In this document: piece by piece, positions 7,757 through 14,916 of the stretch
Position numbering within the stretch: the stretch's first letter is position 1
Layout: the number at the start of each line of letters is the position of its first letter
Source of the DNA: Spirochaetaceae bacterium
Lineage (GTDB): Bacteria; Spirochaetota; Spirochaetia; B11-G9
Reading direction: 5' to 3'
NCBI GenBank assembly: GCA_030633365.1
Contig: DAOVSY010000020.1
Location: 1 to 16,529, forward strand
DNA: 16,529 nt
Translations under genes and position numbers: made by a program
The notes under the pieces: model-generated
Seen by the model: only the letters and a program-made list of their open reading frames with translations
The model's database searches: none
Told to the model about the DNA's origin: nothing

Positions 7757-9039
7757 CCAACACAGTACCAAAACTTATACCCATAGATAATGCTGCACAA
7801 ATTTTTGTATCTATAAATTCAAAAAAAGAAACTACAATGTCCAGAATAGCTCTTACATTAAAGCAACCAGTCGATAAGGATAAATTAAATGAAGCTCTTC
7901 TAAATGTTATCAAAGTTTTTCCTTTTTTTCAGGTCTATTTAAAAAAACAGTTTTTTAACTATATATTTGAAAGAACAGATGATCTTCCTGTTATCGAAAA
8001 TGATACAAAATGGACAAACAGATATGTCAATTTTAATAAAAACATGTTTCCCTTTAGAATTAAAGTTAAAAATAATACTATAGCCGTCGAATTATCACAT
8101 ATTTTATCTGACGGTTACGGAACACTTAGTTTTTTATTATCTTTAACAGCAGAATATTTACATATGCTCAATTATCAGCCAGGGGAATCTCTATTAATTA
8201 AAAAACCAGGTGACAAAATAGAAAATGAAGAATGGGAGTGTGCATTTCGCAACAATTTTTCCAAAAAAGGCCCAGGAATAAAAATTAATCCTTCAGCCTA
8301 TATACCAAAAGGAGAAATGATTTCTGTTGATAAATATTATAGTACAAGAATAATTATGGATCTTGAAAAAGTTCGTAAAATAGCAAGAGAGCATAACGTA
8401 ACCCTGAATGTTTATATATCTGCAATCTATACATTTGCCCTTCAGGAAATGTATATTGAAGAAATCAGGGATGGAAAAATAAAAAACACACTTCCTATAA
8501 GATTACAAATACCAGTAAATTTAAGAAAAGATTATCCAACCAGATGTCTTAGAAATTTCTCATATTTATACTCACCATCATTTAATATTACAAATGGTGC
8601 GTATTCTTTTCCAGAAATTATAGAAAAAATATCTCAGGCTATAAGACATGAAAGACACTCAGATTCTATTAAAAATCAGATATCACGTAATTTAAGAGCA
8701 GAAAGTAATTTATTTTTTAGAATATTACCACGAGTCTTTAAACAATTAATGTTCAGGGTATTCTATCAACTGTTTGCAAGAAGTCAGTATTCAGGCGTTT
8801 TAACAAATATGGGAGATATCAAATTACCTCCAGAGTTGGAAAAAGAAGTTAAATCTTTTGATATTATACCTTGTAATTCTCCTGTCCCAGGAAGAAATAC
8901 AGCATTATTCAGTTATAAGGGTAAGCTTGAAATTAATATAGGAAGTTCCTGCAGCGATCTTAACCTTGAAAATAAGATTATAAAAAAGCTGAAAAAACTT
9001 TCTATAGAACATAAGGTTATTTATAAAAGGGATAATTAG
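7753..9039 (+). CDS. condensation-fold acyltransferase, PapA/alcohol acetyltransferase-like
   Basis: Predicted O-acyltransferase (428 aa) of the chloramphenicol acetyltransferase/NRPS condensation fold. The active-site HxxxDG motif is HILSDG at 116-121, preceded by the strand IAVEL and followed by a helix as in the family. The N-terminus (PIDNAAQIF... then RIALTLKQPVDKDKLNEAL) and the C-terminal GVLTNMGDIKLPPEL resemble the alcohol acetyltransferase/PapA branch, which moves acyl groups from CoA or a carrier protein onto lipid hydroxyls. No signal peptide is visible, so it is probably cytoplasmic or membrane-associated. Its ATG overlaps the transporter stop (ATGA), so the two are translationally coupled. 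Its own stop overlaps by four bases the stop of the opposing serine-palmitoyltransferase-like gene. The acceptor is unknown; a sphingoid base, ceramide or other long-chain hydroxyl lipid is proposed from context. Confidence 0.75.
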   Translation: MTNTVPKLIPIDNAAQIFVSINSKKETTMSRIALTLKQPVDKDKLNEALLNVIKVFPFFQVYLKKQFFNYIFERTDDLPVIENDTKWTNRYVNFNKNMFPFRIKVKNNTIAVELSHILSDGYGTLSFLLSLTAEYLHMLNYQPGESLLIKKPGDKIENEEWECAFRNNFSKKGPGIKINPSAYIPKGEMISVDKYYSTRIIMDLEKVRKIAREHNVTLNVYISAIYTFALQEMYIEEIRDGKIKNTLPIRLQIPVNLRKDYPTRCLRNFSYLYSPSFNITNGAYSFPEIIEKISQAIRHERHSDSIKNQISRNLRAESNLFFRILPRVFKQLMFRVFYQLFARSQYSGVLTNMGDIKLPPELEKEVKSFDIIPCNSPVPGRNTALFSYKGKLEINIGSSCSDLNLENKIIKKLKKLSIEHKVIYKRDN

Positions 9040-10244
9040 ATTAATCCTAGAGCTTTTCCTGTGTCACCAATTATTTCCAAAATTTGATTCAACTCAGTAT
9101 CTGTATGTGTAGACATAAAACTGGTTCTTATCATTGCACGGTTTGGAGGTACTGCCGGAGTTATAACAGGATTAACATAAACTCCTTTTTCGAAAAGAGT
9201 CTTCCAGAATATAAAAGCTTTTTCGTTATCGCCTATAACAAGAGGAACAATGGGTGTTGTTGTAGATCCTGTATCAAAACCCATATCAGAAAAACCCTTA
9301 GCCATCTTTCTGCCAATCTGCTGTAATCGCTGTACACGTTCCGGCTCTTTTTTTATTATCTCCAATGCAGTAGATGCAGCTACAATATTTGCAGGAGGCA
9401 TACTTGCACTGAACATCAGAGGTCTGGCAAAATGTTTTATATAGTCTATTATCTTGGAATCACCTGCTACAAAACCACCGATTGATCCAAATGATTTTGA
9501 GAATGTACACATCATTACATCTGCAAATGCAGAATTATTAAAATGTTCTGTGGTACCTCTGCCAGTTTCACCAAGAACTCCAATTGAATGAGCTTCATCA
9601 AGATAAATAGCCGCATTATACTTATCAGCAAGTAATCTCATTTGAGGGAGATCGACTATGTCCCCTTCCATACTGAAAACTCCATCTGTAACTATCAGTT
9701 TTGGAGCATCTTCTGGTATTGATTTTAAGATTCTTTCCAGTTCTTCATAATTATTATGTCTGTATCTGTGTACATTTACTGATTTATTTAATCCAACAGT
9801 AAGAAAAATTCCATCCATTATTGAAGCATGATTATATTTATCTGTAATAACATGGTCACCCCGGCCAACAAGAGTTGAAATAGCTCCTAAATTTGTTTGA
9901 TGACCTGTTGTAAAACATAAGGCTTCTTCTTTACCTACAAAATCTGCTAATTTTTCTTCTAAATCTTCATGTAATGACAATGTCCCATTCATAAATCTGG
10001 AACCAGAACAACTTGTTCCATATTCTTTTAATGTTTTTACACTTGCTTCAACCATTCTGGGATCACCTGCCAGACCAAGATAGTTATTAGAACCAGCCAT
10101 GAGAAGCTCACGACCTTCAATAATAACTTTTGTTCCGGCATTTTTCCCTATAGGCTTAAAAAAAGGGTAAATCCCTGCTGCTCTTGCCTGTTCTGCTTCT
10201 TTAAATGCATAACATTTATCAAATATCTTAAAATTGCTGCTCAT
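9036..10244 (-). CDS. spt: serine palmitoyltransferase-like alpha-oxoamine synthase (PLP)
   Basis: PLP enzyme (402 aa) that would condense L-serine with a long acyl thioester to give 3-ketosphinganine, the first step of sphingolipid synthesis. The PLP lysine is K250 in TFSKSFGSIGGFVAG, D216 and H219 lie in YLDEAHSIG, and the stacking H115 lies in FTTGHQTN. The N-terminal AAGIYPFFKPI, GSRFMNGTLSLHEDLE, and the C-terminal PPNRAMIRTSFMSTHTD resemble soluble bacterial SPTs. Close relatives (glycine C-acetyltransferase Kbl, 8-amino-7-oxononanoate synthase BioF) share the fold; Kbl is excluded mainly by context, since no threonine dehydrogenase or biotin gene is near. The start ATG follows GGGAGA. 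It is last of three genes, 14 nt after the KDSR-like SDR. Family is certain, SPT specificity likely. Confidence 0.85.
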   Translation of the reverse strand: MSSNFKIFDKCYAFKEAEQARAAGIYPFFKPIGKNAGTKVIIEGRELLMAGSNNYLGLAGDPRMVEASVKTLKEYGTSCSGSRFMNGTLSLHEDLEEKLADFVGKEEALCFTTGHQTNLGAISTLVGRGDHVITDKYNHASIMDGIFLTVGLNKSVNVHRYRHNNYEELERILKSIPEDAPKLIVTDGVFSMEGDIVDLPQMRLLADKYNAAIYLDEAHSIGVLGETGRGTTEHFNNSAFADVMMCTFSKSFGSIGGFVAGDSKIIDYIKHFARPLMFSASMPPANIVAASTALEIIKKEPERVQRLQQIGRKMAKGFSDMGFDTGSTTTPIVPLVIGDNEKAFIFWKTLFEKGVYVNPVITPAVPPNRAMIRTSFMSTHTDTELNQILEIIGDTGKALGLI

Positions 10245-10258
10245 TTTATCTGTTCTCC

Positions 10259-11074
10259 CTATTTTTTATTAATTTTCCTGACATCACTATCCATTATTGC
10301 AAAAATAAGGGCTGGAATAAATCTTTTTAATAAAAATGTTAATTTTCCCATAAATCCAGGAATGATCATAAATTTATTAGTTCTAATACCCTTAATTAAG
10401 TCTCTTGCTACTTTATCTGCACTAATTAGTTTAACATTACCTGAAATGGCATGAGTCTCTTCCGGTTTTGTTTTATTTTCCTCTTTCATTCCCGGAGTAT
10501 CAGTATCCGGAGGGCAAAGGACTGAGACCCTAATTCCTTTTGGCTTTAATTCACCTCTGAGAGCTTCTGAGAGGCCAACAACTGCAAACTTGGAAGCCGA
10601 GTAAGCTGTAAACCCAAATACGCCAATAAATCCTCCAATTGAGGAAACATTAACTATATGACTACCTTTCTTCATAAAAGGAACAATAACTGAGAGAACA
10701 TTCCAGGTTCCTGTTAAATTAGTTGCTATTGTTTTTTCATAACTGTTAAAAGGTATTTTTTCAAAATAATCAGGATATGCCATACCAGCACAGTTGATAA
10801 GTATATTGGGTATTCCAAAGTTATCCAATTGTTCTGAAAGAGCTTTTTTTACTTCCTTATTATTACTAATATCCAGAGAACAAATTTCTATTATATTAGT
10901 TTCATTCTGATCTTTTTCTTTAATTAATAGATCCCTGGCAGCTTCTAATTTTGTTACATTTCTTGAAATTAATAGTACAGATGCACCATATTTAATGAAT
11001 TCTTTGGCTGTAGCAAGGCCAATCCCACTTGACCCGCCTGTAATGTATATTATTTTATTATTAAAATCTTTCAT
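10259..11074 (-). CDS. SDR oxidoreductase, 3-ketodihydrosphingosine reductase (KDSR)-like
   Basis: NAD(P)H-dependent short-chain dehydrogenase, 271 aa from the chosen start, predicted to reduce 3-ketosphinganine to sphinganine. Seen: nucleotide-binding TGGSSGIG (12-19), NCAG (94-97), catalytic S144/S145, Y158 and K162 in YSASK, then CPPDTDTPGMKEENKTKPEE from residue 187. The PPDTDTPG...EN..KP.ET run is characteristic of eukaryotic KDSR/Tsc10 and differs from ordinary fatty-acid FabG proteins, which end this loop differently. A hydrophobic C-terminal segment (about 243-262) may touch the membrane, also as in KDSR. ATG 11074 lies 4 nt after the GNAT stop and puts the first strand at the usual distance; it has a weak binding site. 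An in-frame ATG at 11128 inside the GNAT gene has GGAGA before it and would add 18 residues, so the start is open. Confidence 0.85.
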   Translation of the reverse strand: MKDFNNKIIYITGGSSGIGLATAKEFIKYGASVLLISRNVTKLEAARDLLIKEKDQNETNIIEICSLDISNNKEVKKALSEQLDNFGIPNILINCAGMAYPDYFEKIPFNSYEKTIATNLTGTWNVLSVIVPFMKKGSHIVNVSSIGGFIGVFGFTAYSASKFAVVGLSEALRGELKPKGIRVSVLCPPDTDTPGMKEENKTKPEETHAISGNVKLISADKVARDLIKGIRTNKFMIIPGFMGKLTFLLKRFIPALIFAIMDSDVRKINKK

Positions 11075-11078
11075 ATTT

Positions 11079-12200
11079 CTATAGTGTTTTAATAAAACAT
11101 CTCCTTCTTTTATGCTGCCGATGTTCATAATGTCTCCACATATCCTGAACAGCTTTGTTATCTTCAAGCTCTCCTGATGTTTCACATACCTGAATCCCGT
11201 TTTTTATAGCATTCTTATTAATTTCGTTAAACATAATAGATATTACACCATGACCAATATATTCTTTTTTAACCCCAATTAGATAAAAATCCAGTTTTGT
11301 TGGATGTTTTGTAGCCTGAAGCATATAAAGTAGGCCAAAAGGGAATTTTCTACCCCTAGCTTTTCTTAAAGCTTCTGTAAAAGAGGGGAATACAAGTCCT
11401 ACCGCAACAACTTCATTCTTGTCATTTACAATAAATTTTGAATATTCAGGAATTAGAAACCCAAAATACTGATCTGTATAGAATTTTTTTTGTTTATCAG
11501 TGAAAGGAATAGTTCCAAAGAGATCAACATAGGATTCTTCAATAATATCCCAGAAACCGGGAATATAAGGTTTAACATCCTTTGCTTTTTTTGCATCCAA
11601 AAGATGTAATTTTGATCTTTTAAGAATTAAACTATTCACTCTGGCAATCTTTTCAGGGATAGTATCAGGTACTTTTATCTCAAATTCCAGCCAGTCCACT
11701 TCTTTTTTATAACCAAGCTTTTTAAGATGCTCCGGATAATATGCATAATTATAGATCATAGGGTATGTTCCCTGCTCTTCGAAACCTTCTATAAGCATCC
11801 CTTCTTCATCCATATCAGTAAAACCCATTGGCCCTTCAATAGATTCCAGGCCATTCTCTTTCGCCCAGACTTCCGCTTTTTTTAGAAGTTCTTTTGAAAC
11901 TTCCTCATCATCAATAAAATCTATCCATCCAAACCTGGCTTTCTTTACACTCCATTTTTCTATAAGAGCATCATTTATTATTGCAGCTATCCTTCCGGCA
12001 ATTTTTCCATCTTTATATGCTAACCAATATTTAACTTTGCAGTAATCAAAAGCAGGATTGGTATCCCAGCTAAGAGTATTTATTTCATCACTCATAAATG
12101 GAGGAGCCCAATACTGATTGTCCTTATAAAGTTTAAAAGGATATTTAACAAATTTTTTCAAATCATTTTTTGTTAGTACTTCTTTAATCTCAATGCCCAT
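11079..12200 (-). CDS. GNAT-fold acyltransferase, candidate bacterial ceramide synthase
   Basis: Protein of 373 aa. The C-terminal third looks like a GNAT acyl-CoA binding fold: KNEVVAVGLVFPSF, then DFYLIGVKKEYIGHGVISIM (acyl-CoA loop), and a basic ending MWRHYEHRQHKRRR. The middle GPMGFTDMDEEGMLIEGFEE and the run TYPMIYNYAYYPEHLKKLGY are conserved landmarks of a large, mostly unnamed bacterial family that I recall from Bacteroidota and proteobacteria. The bacterial ceramide synthase described in Caulobacter is a GNAT-like N-acyltransferase of similar size, which makes N-acylation of the sphingoid base the best guess here. The gene is first of the three and has a strong GGAGG 4 nt before the ATG. 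It could instead acylate another amine. The GNAT fold call is firmer than the substrate. Confidence 0.7.
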   Translation of the reverse strand: MGIEIKEVLTKNDLKKFVKYPFKLYKDNQYWAPPFMSDEINTLSWDTNPAFDYCKVKYWLAYKDGKIAGRIAAIINDALIEKWSVKKARFGWIDFIDDEEVSKELLKKAEVWAKENGLESIEGPMGFTDMDEEGMLIEGFEEQGTYPMIYNYAYYPEHLKKLGYKKEVDWLEFEIKVPDTIPEKIARVNSLILKRSKLHLLDAKKAKDVKPYIPGFWDIIEESYVDLFGTIPFTDKQKKFYTDQYFGFLIPEYSKFIVNDKNEVVAVGLVFPSFTEALRKARGRKFPFGLLYMLQATKHPTKLDFYLIGVKKEYIGHGVISIMFNEINKNAIKNGIQVCETSGELEDNKAVQDMWRHYEHRQHKRRRCFIKTL

Positions 12201-12221
12201 AATTCCTCCAAAGCAGTTTCT

Positions 12222-12227
12222 ATTATA
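12222..12227 (-). promoter_or_regulatory. candidate -10 box upstream of the GNAT-SDR-SPT operon
   Basis: A perfect TATAAT on the minus strand lies in the 41-nt gap after the lipoprotein gene, 22 nt before the GNAT start codon. No convincing -35 is seen 16-18 nt upstream, where the lipoprotein gene ends. It could give the sphingolipid genes their own promoter, or the operon may simply begin further upstream with the lipoprotein. Confidence 0.3.
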
Positions 12228-12241
12228 ATATCCAAAAAATA

Positions 12242-12994
12242 TTAATTACTAAAACTTACAGAAAAATACTCAGGTTCATCAAGTAAGAGTATTCTTAATA
12301 AAGGTATCTTAAATCTTACAGTATCCAAATCCAACTTAGTGCCACCACTTTGTGAAATTATTTTACCGTCTACATTTACATCAAACAGTAAATACGATTC
12401 TTGTATTCCTACCCGACTCTCATCTCCAAGTGCATATTGCATCATCTCAAGATAATCTTCATCTTTTAGACCTTGATTTGCCAATGGACCAAAACTTTTC
12501 ATTAATGGAGAATCCATTGAAGGATTAGCCAATAAAAATTGTTCGACAGTTGTATAATTTATTTTAACAGACAATGTATGAATATTATTTTTACTGGAAA
12601 AACTAAAAATATCCATTATATTATTTTTACCCGAACCATTTAAAGCTGTTCGTATATCATCAAACAATAGAGTCCCCTGTAAAATATTACTGGAGGGATT
12701 TTCAAGTTTTTGTAGAGTTGAACCACGGGTTTCAGAAAAATCTTCTCTTATTTTTTCAATTTCAAATAAACTCTGACTGTTAATTGGGTTTGCACCCTCA
12801 TCTGGGAAGAGCTCAGATAGTTGTAAAGCAACTTCTACAAAGAATGGTGCAAGAATAAGTTCAAAATCAATATCTCCGGAACCTTCTGCATTTATATTTA
12901 AAGTTTGTTTTAGTGTACAGGATTGGAAATTAAAAATTAAGAATAATATTGAGGATATTAGAATAATCCAGTAATTCTCTTTTTTTAGATGCAA
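12242..12994 (-). CDS. unknown predicted lipoprotein
   Basis: I do not recognise the family. The 250-aa product starts with KK, a hydrophobic stretch (about residues 9-23) and a cysteine at C26 in FNFQSC, a loose lipobox of the sort accepted by spirochaetal signal peptidase II, so it is probably lipidated. The mature part begins LKQTLNINAEGSGDIDFEL, a pattern of alternating polar and hydrophobic residues with Gly-Ser-Gly that suggests beta structure; the rest is a mixed alpha/beta protein with no membrane helix. The start is TTG (12994), chosen because GGAGAG lies about five bases before it and because it gives the complete signal peptide. It lies between the Fe-ADH gene (94-nt gap) and the sphingolipid genes (41-nt gap, same strand), so a role near the lipid pathway is possible but unsupported. 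Confidence 0.75.
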   Translation of the reverse strand: MHLKKENYWIILISSILFLIFNFQSCTLKQTLNINAEGSGDIDFELILAPFFVEVALQLSELFPDEGANPINSQSLFEIEKIREDFSETRGSTLQKLENPSSNILQGTLLFDDIRTALNGSGKNNIMDIFSFSSKNNIHTLSVKINYTTVEQFLLANPSMDSPLMKSFGPLANQGLKDEDYLEMMQYALGDESRVGIQESYLLFDVNVDGKIISQSGGTKLDLDTVRFKIPLLRILLLDEPEYFSVSFSN

Positions 12995-13088
12995 TTATTC
13001 TCTCCATCATCTTGTTTTAAACTTAGATATCAGGATGTTAACCAAATTAACTGAAAAAAGCAATAATGTATGAATAATATATAGATTT

Positions 13089-14267
13089 TTATAGCCTGAC
13101 CATTAAAATGCTTAATATTTCTTTAAAATTCAATGTACATGGAGTATTCTTTAGACCAATCATGTTTATGCTGTCAAGTATATCTTTTTCTGTAAATCCA
13201 TAGTCTGATAATCTGGAAATCCCATAGTTATCAACCCAGGTATTTAATGTCTTTATTAGGTTATTGCAACTTTCTTTTGTATTCATATTATTATTTCCAG
13301 TCAATGCAGCTCCTGCTTCTGAAAATTTTGTTAAAGATTTTGTATTTACAGAATCTTTACTATTCCTTATTTTATTAATAATTACTTCTGTAGCTGATCC
13401 AAGAAGAGTTCCACAAACAACACCATGAGGAATAGACCTCATTGCCCCTAAAACAGAGGCAGCTCCATGAACAACTCCAAGACCTGCATTTGCAAGGGTT
13501 ATCCCGGACAGATATGATGCATATGCCATATCTGCTCTTGCTTCCATATCATCACCATTTTCTATAAGTCGAGGCAAACTTCTCCCGGCCAGTTTAAGGC
13601 CATAAAGAGCAAGAGGATCTGTAAATGGAGTTGCTTTTATGGAAACATAAGATTCCAGCAACTGTGTTACCGTATCCATACCAGAAGCGACAGTAAGGGA
13701 GAGAGGACAACTTTTTGTAAGTTCCGGATCTATAATAACTGTATCAGGGATATAACCTTCATGGCGAAGAGATTTTTTATAACCATCCTTTCCAATTTTT
13801 GTTATTACAGCATTTTTAGTTGCCTCAGATCCTGTTCCGGAAGTTGTAGGTACACAAATTAAAGGTTTTCGTTTACCTGTAGGTTCCTTTGTACCAACTC
13901 CTTCAAGATAATCAACAACACTTCCATCCATACATAACATAGCTGAAACAGCCTTTGCTGTGTCCAGAACAGTTCCTCCGCCAATGGCAACTATGGCATC
14001 AGTTTTTTTATTTTTTAAATTAGAAATAATTCCATCTACAGTTTCCGGATTTGTTTCGCCAACAGATTGAAAATGCACATATTTAATATTGGATTCAAAA
14101 ATTTCCTGTTTTAAATTCGCCCAATAAGAAGAACTTACAAATGAGTTTCCTCCTGTTATTACCACAATATGAGTAAAACCTCTGGCAGTAATAATTTTGG
14201 TTAAACCATTTATTGTACCAATTCCGAAATTAAGTTCAGGTATTGCTGATATTTTAAAATTTTCCAT
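13089..14267 (-). CDS. iron-containing (group III) alcohol dehydrogenase family protein
   Basis: NAD(P)-dependent metal alcohol dehydrogenase, 392 aa from the ATG at 14267. NAD-binding GGGTVLDTAKA (from 96) and TTSGTGSEAT (141-150) are intact. Of the four usual metal ligands, Asp198 (SGMDTVTQ), His267 (VVHGAAS) and His281 (IPHGV) are present, but the second ligand position is Gln202 where FucO and most members have His, and the usual extra His four residues after His267 is Ser271. A branch of the family with the MDxxTQ form is known to me, so this is probably a subfamily trait, not a dead enzyme; the metal may differ. Substrate is unknown, with an alcohol, aldehyde or semialdehyde likely. An in-frame GTG at 14282 would add five residues; neither start has a clear binding site. 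It diverges from the dCMP deaminase gene. Confidence 0.88.
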   Translation of the reverse strand: MENFKISAIPELNFGIGTINGLTKIITARGFTHIVVITGGNSFVSSSYWANLKQEIFESNIKYVHFQSVGETNPETVDGIISNLKNKKTDAIVAIGGGTVLDTAKAVSAMLCMDGSVVDYLEGVGTKEPTGKRKPLICVPTTSGTGSEATKNAVITKIGKDGYKKSLRHEGYIPDTVIIDPELTKSCPLSLTVASGMDTVTQLLESYVSIKATPFTDPLALYGLKLAGRSLPRLIENGDDMEARADMAYASYLSGITLANAGLGVVHGAASVLGAMRSIPHGVVCGTLLGSATEVIINKIRNSKDSVNTKSLTKFSEAGAALTGNNNMNTKESCNNLIKTLNTWVDNYGISRLSDYGFTEKDILDSINMIGLKNTPCTLNFKEILSILMVRL

Positions 14268-14316
14268 AAAGAAAGACTGCACTAATTCAGGATTGTTGTC
14301 AATTTTAATTTTTAGT

Positions 14317-14345
14317 TTTTCATTTCTTCTATCTCCTGATATACT
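14317..14345 (+). promoter_or_regulatory. candidate extended -10 promoter of the dCMP deaminase gene
   Basis: TTTTCA (14317-14322) and TATACT (14340-14345) are 17 nt apart, and TG stands one base before the -10 (TGaTATACT), the extended -10 form. Transcription from about 14352 would leave roughly 18 nt of leader holding the AAGGAG site at 14357-14362. The fit of spacing, extended motif and leader makes this the best promoter seen in the window. Confidence 0.5.
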
Positions 14346-14369
14346 TAGTTGACAAAAAGGAGCCCTTTA

Positions 14370-14864
14370 ATGAATAAAATTAGCAAGTATGAACGTCCTT
14401 CATGGGATGATTATTTTATGGAAGTTGCAGATGCGATTTCAAAAAGAGCTACATGTGACAGAGGCAGAAGTGGTTGTGTAATAGCCAGAGATAAACAACT
14501 TCTTGTTACAGGTTATGTAGGCTCCCCCCAGGGGCTTCCCCACTGTGATGAAATAGGCCACCAAATGAAAAAAGTCATACATGAAGATGGCCATATAACA
14601 CAGCACTGTGTAAGAACAGTTCATGCAGAACAAAATGCAATATGCCAGGCTGCAAAACGTGGTATATCTATAGATAAAGCAACCTTATACTGTAGAATGA
14701 CCCCCTGCAGAACATGTGCAATGTTAATAATTAACTGTGGGATTGTCAGAGTTGTATGCGAAAACAGATACCATGCTGCAGATGAATCAGAAGAGATGTT
14801 TAAACAGGCCGGAATACAGTTGGATTATGTAAGCAAAGAGATATTAAAATACAAGGAACAGTAG
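14370..14864 (+). CDS. dCMP deaminase family protein (ComEB-like)
   Basis: Zinc enzyme of 164 aa, predicted to deaminate dCMP to dUMP for dTTP synthesis. The cytidine-deaminase-fold motifs are complete: HAE at 85-87 (VHAEQNAI) and PCRTC at 112-116. The insert between them (GSPQGLPHCDEIGH and a second Cys-His set near H71-C80) is the region that in T4-type and ComEB-type dCMP deaminases binds an additional zinc and allosteric nucleotides. The ATG at 14370 follows AAGGAG by seven bases; a TTG 21 bases upstream is in frame but lies inside the leader, before that binding site. The stop TAG is the first TAG of the palindrome at 14858-14892, so the last codons (Lys-Glu-Gln) run into the repeat. It converges on yhbY. 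Confidence 0.9.
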   Translation: MNKISKYERPSWDDYFMEVADAISKRATCDRGRSGCVIARDKQLLVTGYVGSPQGLPHCDEIGHQMKKVIHEDGHITQHCVRTVHAEQNAICQAAKRGISIDKATLYCRMTPCRTCAMLIINCGIVRVVCENRYHAADESEEMFKQAGIQLDYVSKEILKYKEQ

Positions 14865-14892
14865 AGACGCCCAATTTGGGCGTCTCTACTGT
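14858..14892. repeat. 35-nt perfect palindrome (GTAG...CTAC) between convergent genes, inside a wider inverted repeat
   Basis: Arms ACAGTAGAGACGCCCAA and TTGGGCGTCTCTACTGT, with one unpaired central T, make a very stable hairpin. GTAG(A/G)GA...TC(C/T)CTAC ends are shared with the palindrome at 617-658. Around it, GGAACAG (14855-14861) pairs with CTGTTCC (14904-14910), the same seven bases that form the arms of the first palindrome, and AACAG/CTGTT (14896-14908) make a small extra hairpin. The TAG at 14862-14864 is the dCMP deaminase stop. There is no T-run on either side, so termination, if any, would depend on the hairpin alone. GC-rich arms stand out in this AT-rich sequence and suggest a dispersed element. 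Confidence 0.82.
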
Positions 14893-14916
14893 CCAAACAG
14901 ATTCTGTTCCTACTGT

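Noticed and set aside
9036..10244. Glycine C-acetyltransferase (kbl) or BioF as the identity of the PLP enzyme
   Set aside because: The same fold makes this possible, but the neighbour genes are KDSR-like and GNAT acyltransferase with no tdh or bio genes, and the TFSKSFGSIGGF and AAGIYPFF segments look more like SPT.
11075..11185. Long N-terminal extension of the SDR from 11185
   Set aside because: It would overlap 107 bases of the conserved GNAT C-terminus and adds residues not seen in SDRs; the start at 11074 (or 11128) is more credible.
14296..14301. TTGTCA on + and TTGACA on - near 14296-14302 as promoter -35 boxes
   Set aside because: Neither strand has a credible -10 at 16-18 nt; the better plus-strand promoter uses TATACT at 14340.
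14349..14369. TTG at 14349 as the start of dCMP deaminase
   Set aside because: The AAGGAG binding site lies between this TTG and the ATG at 14370, with proper spacing only for the ATG; the added seven residues are unlike the family.
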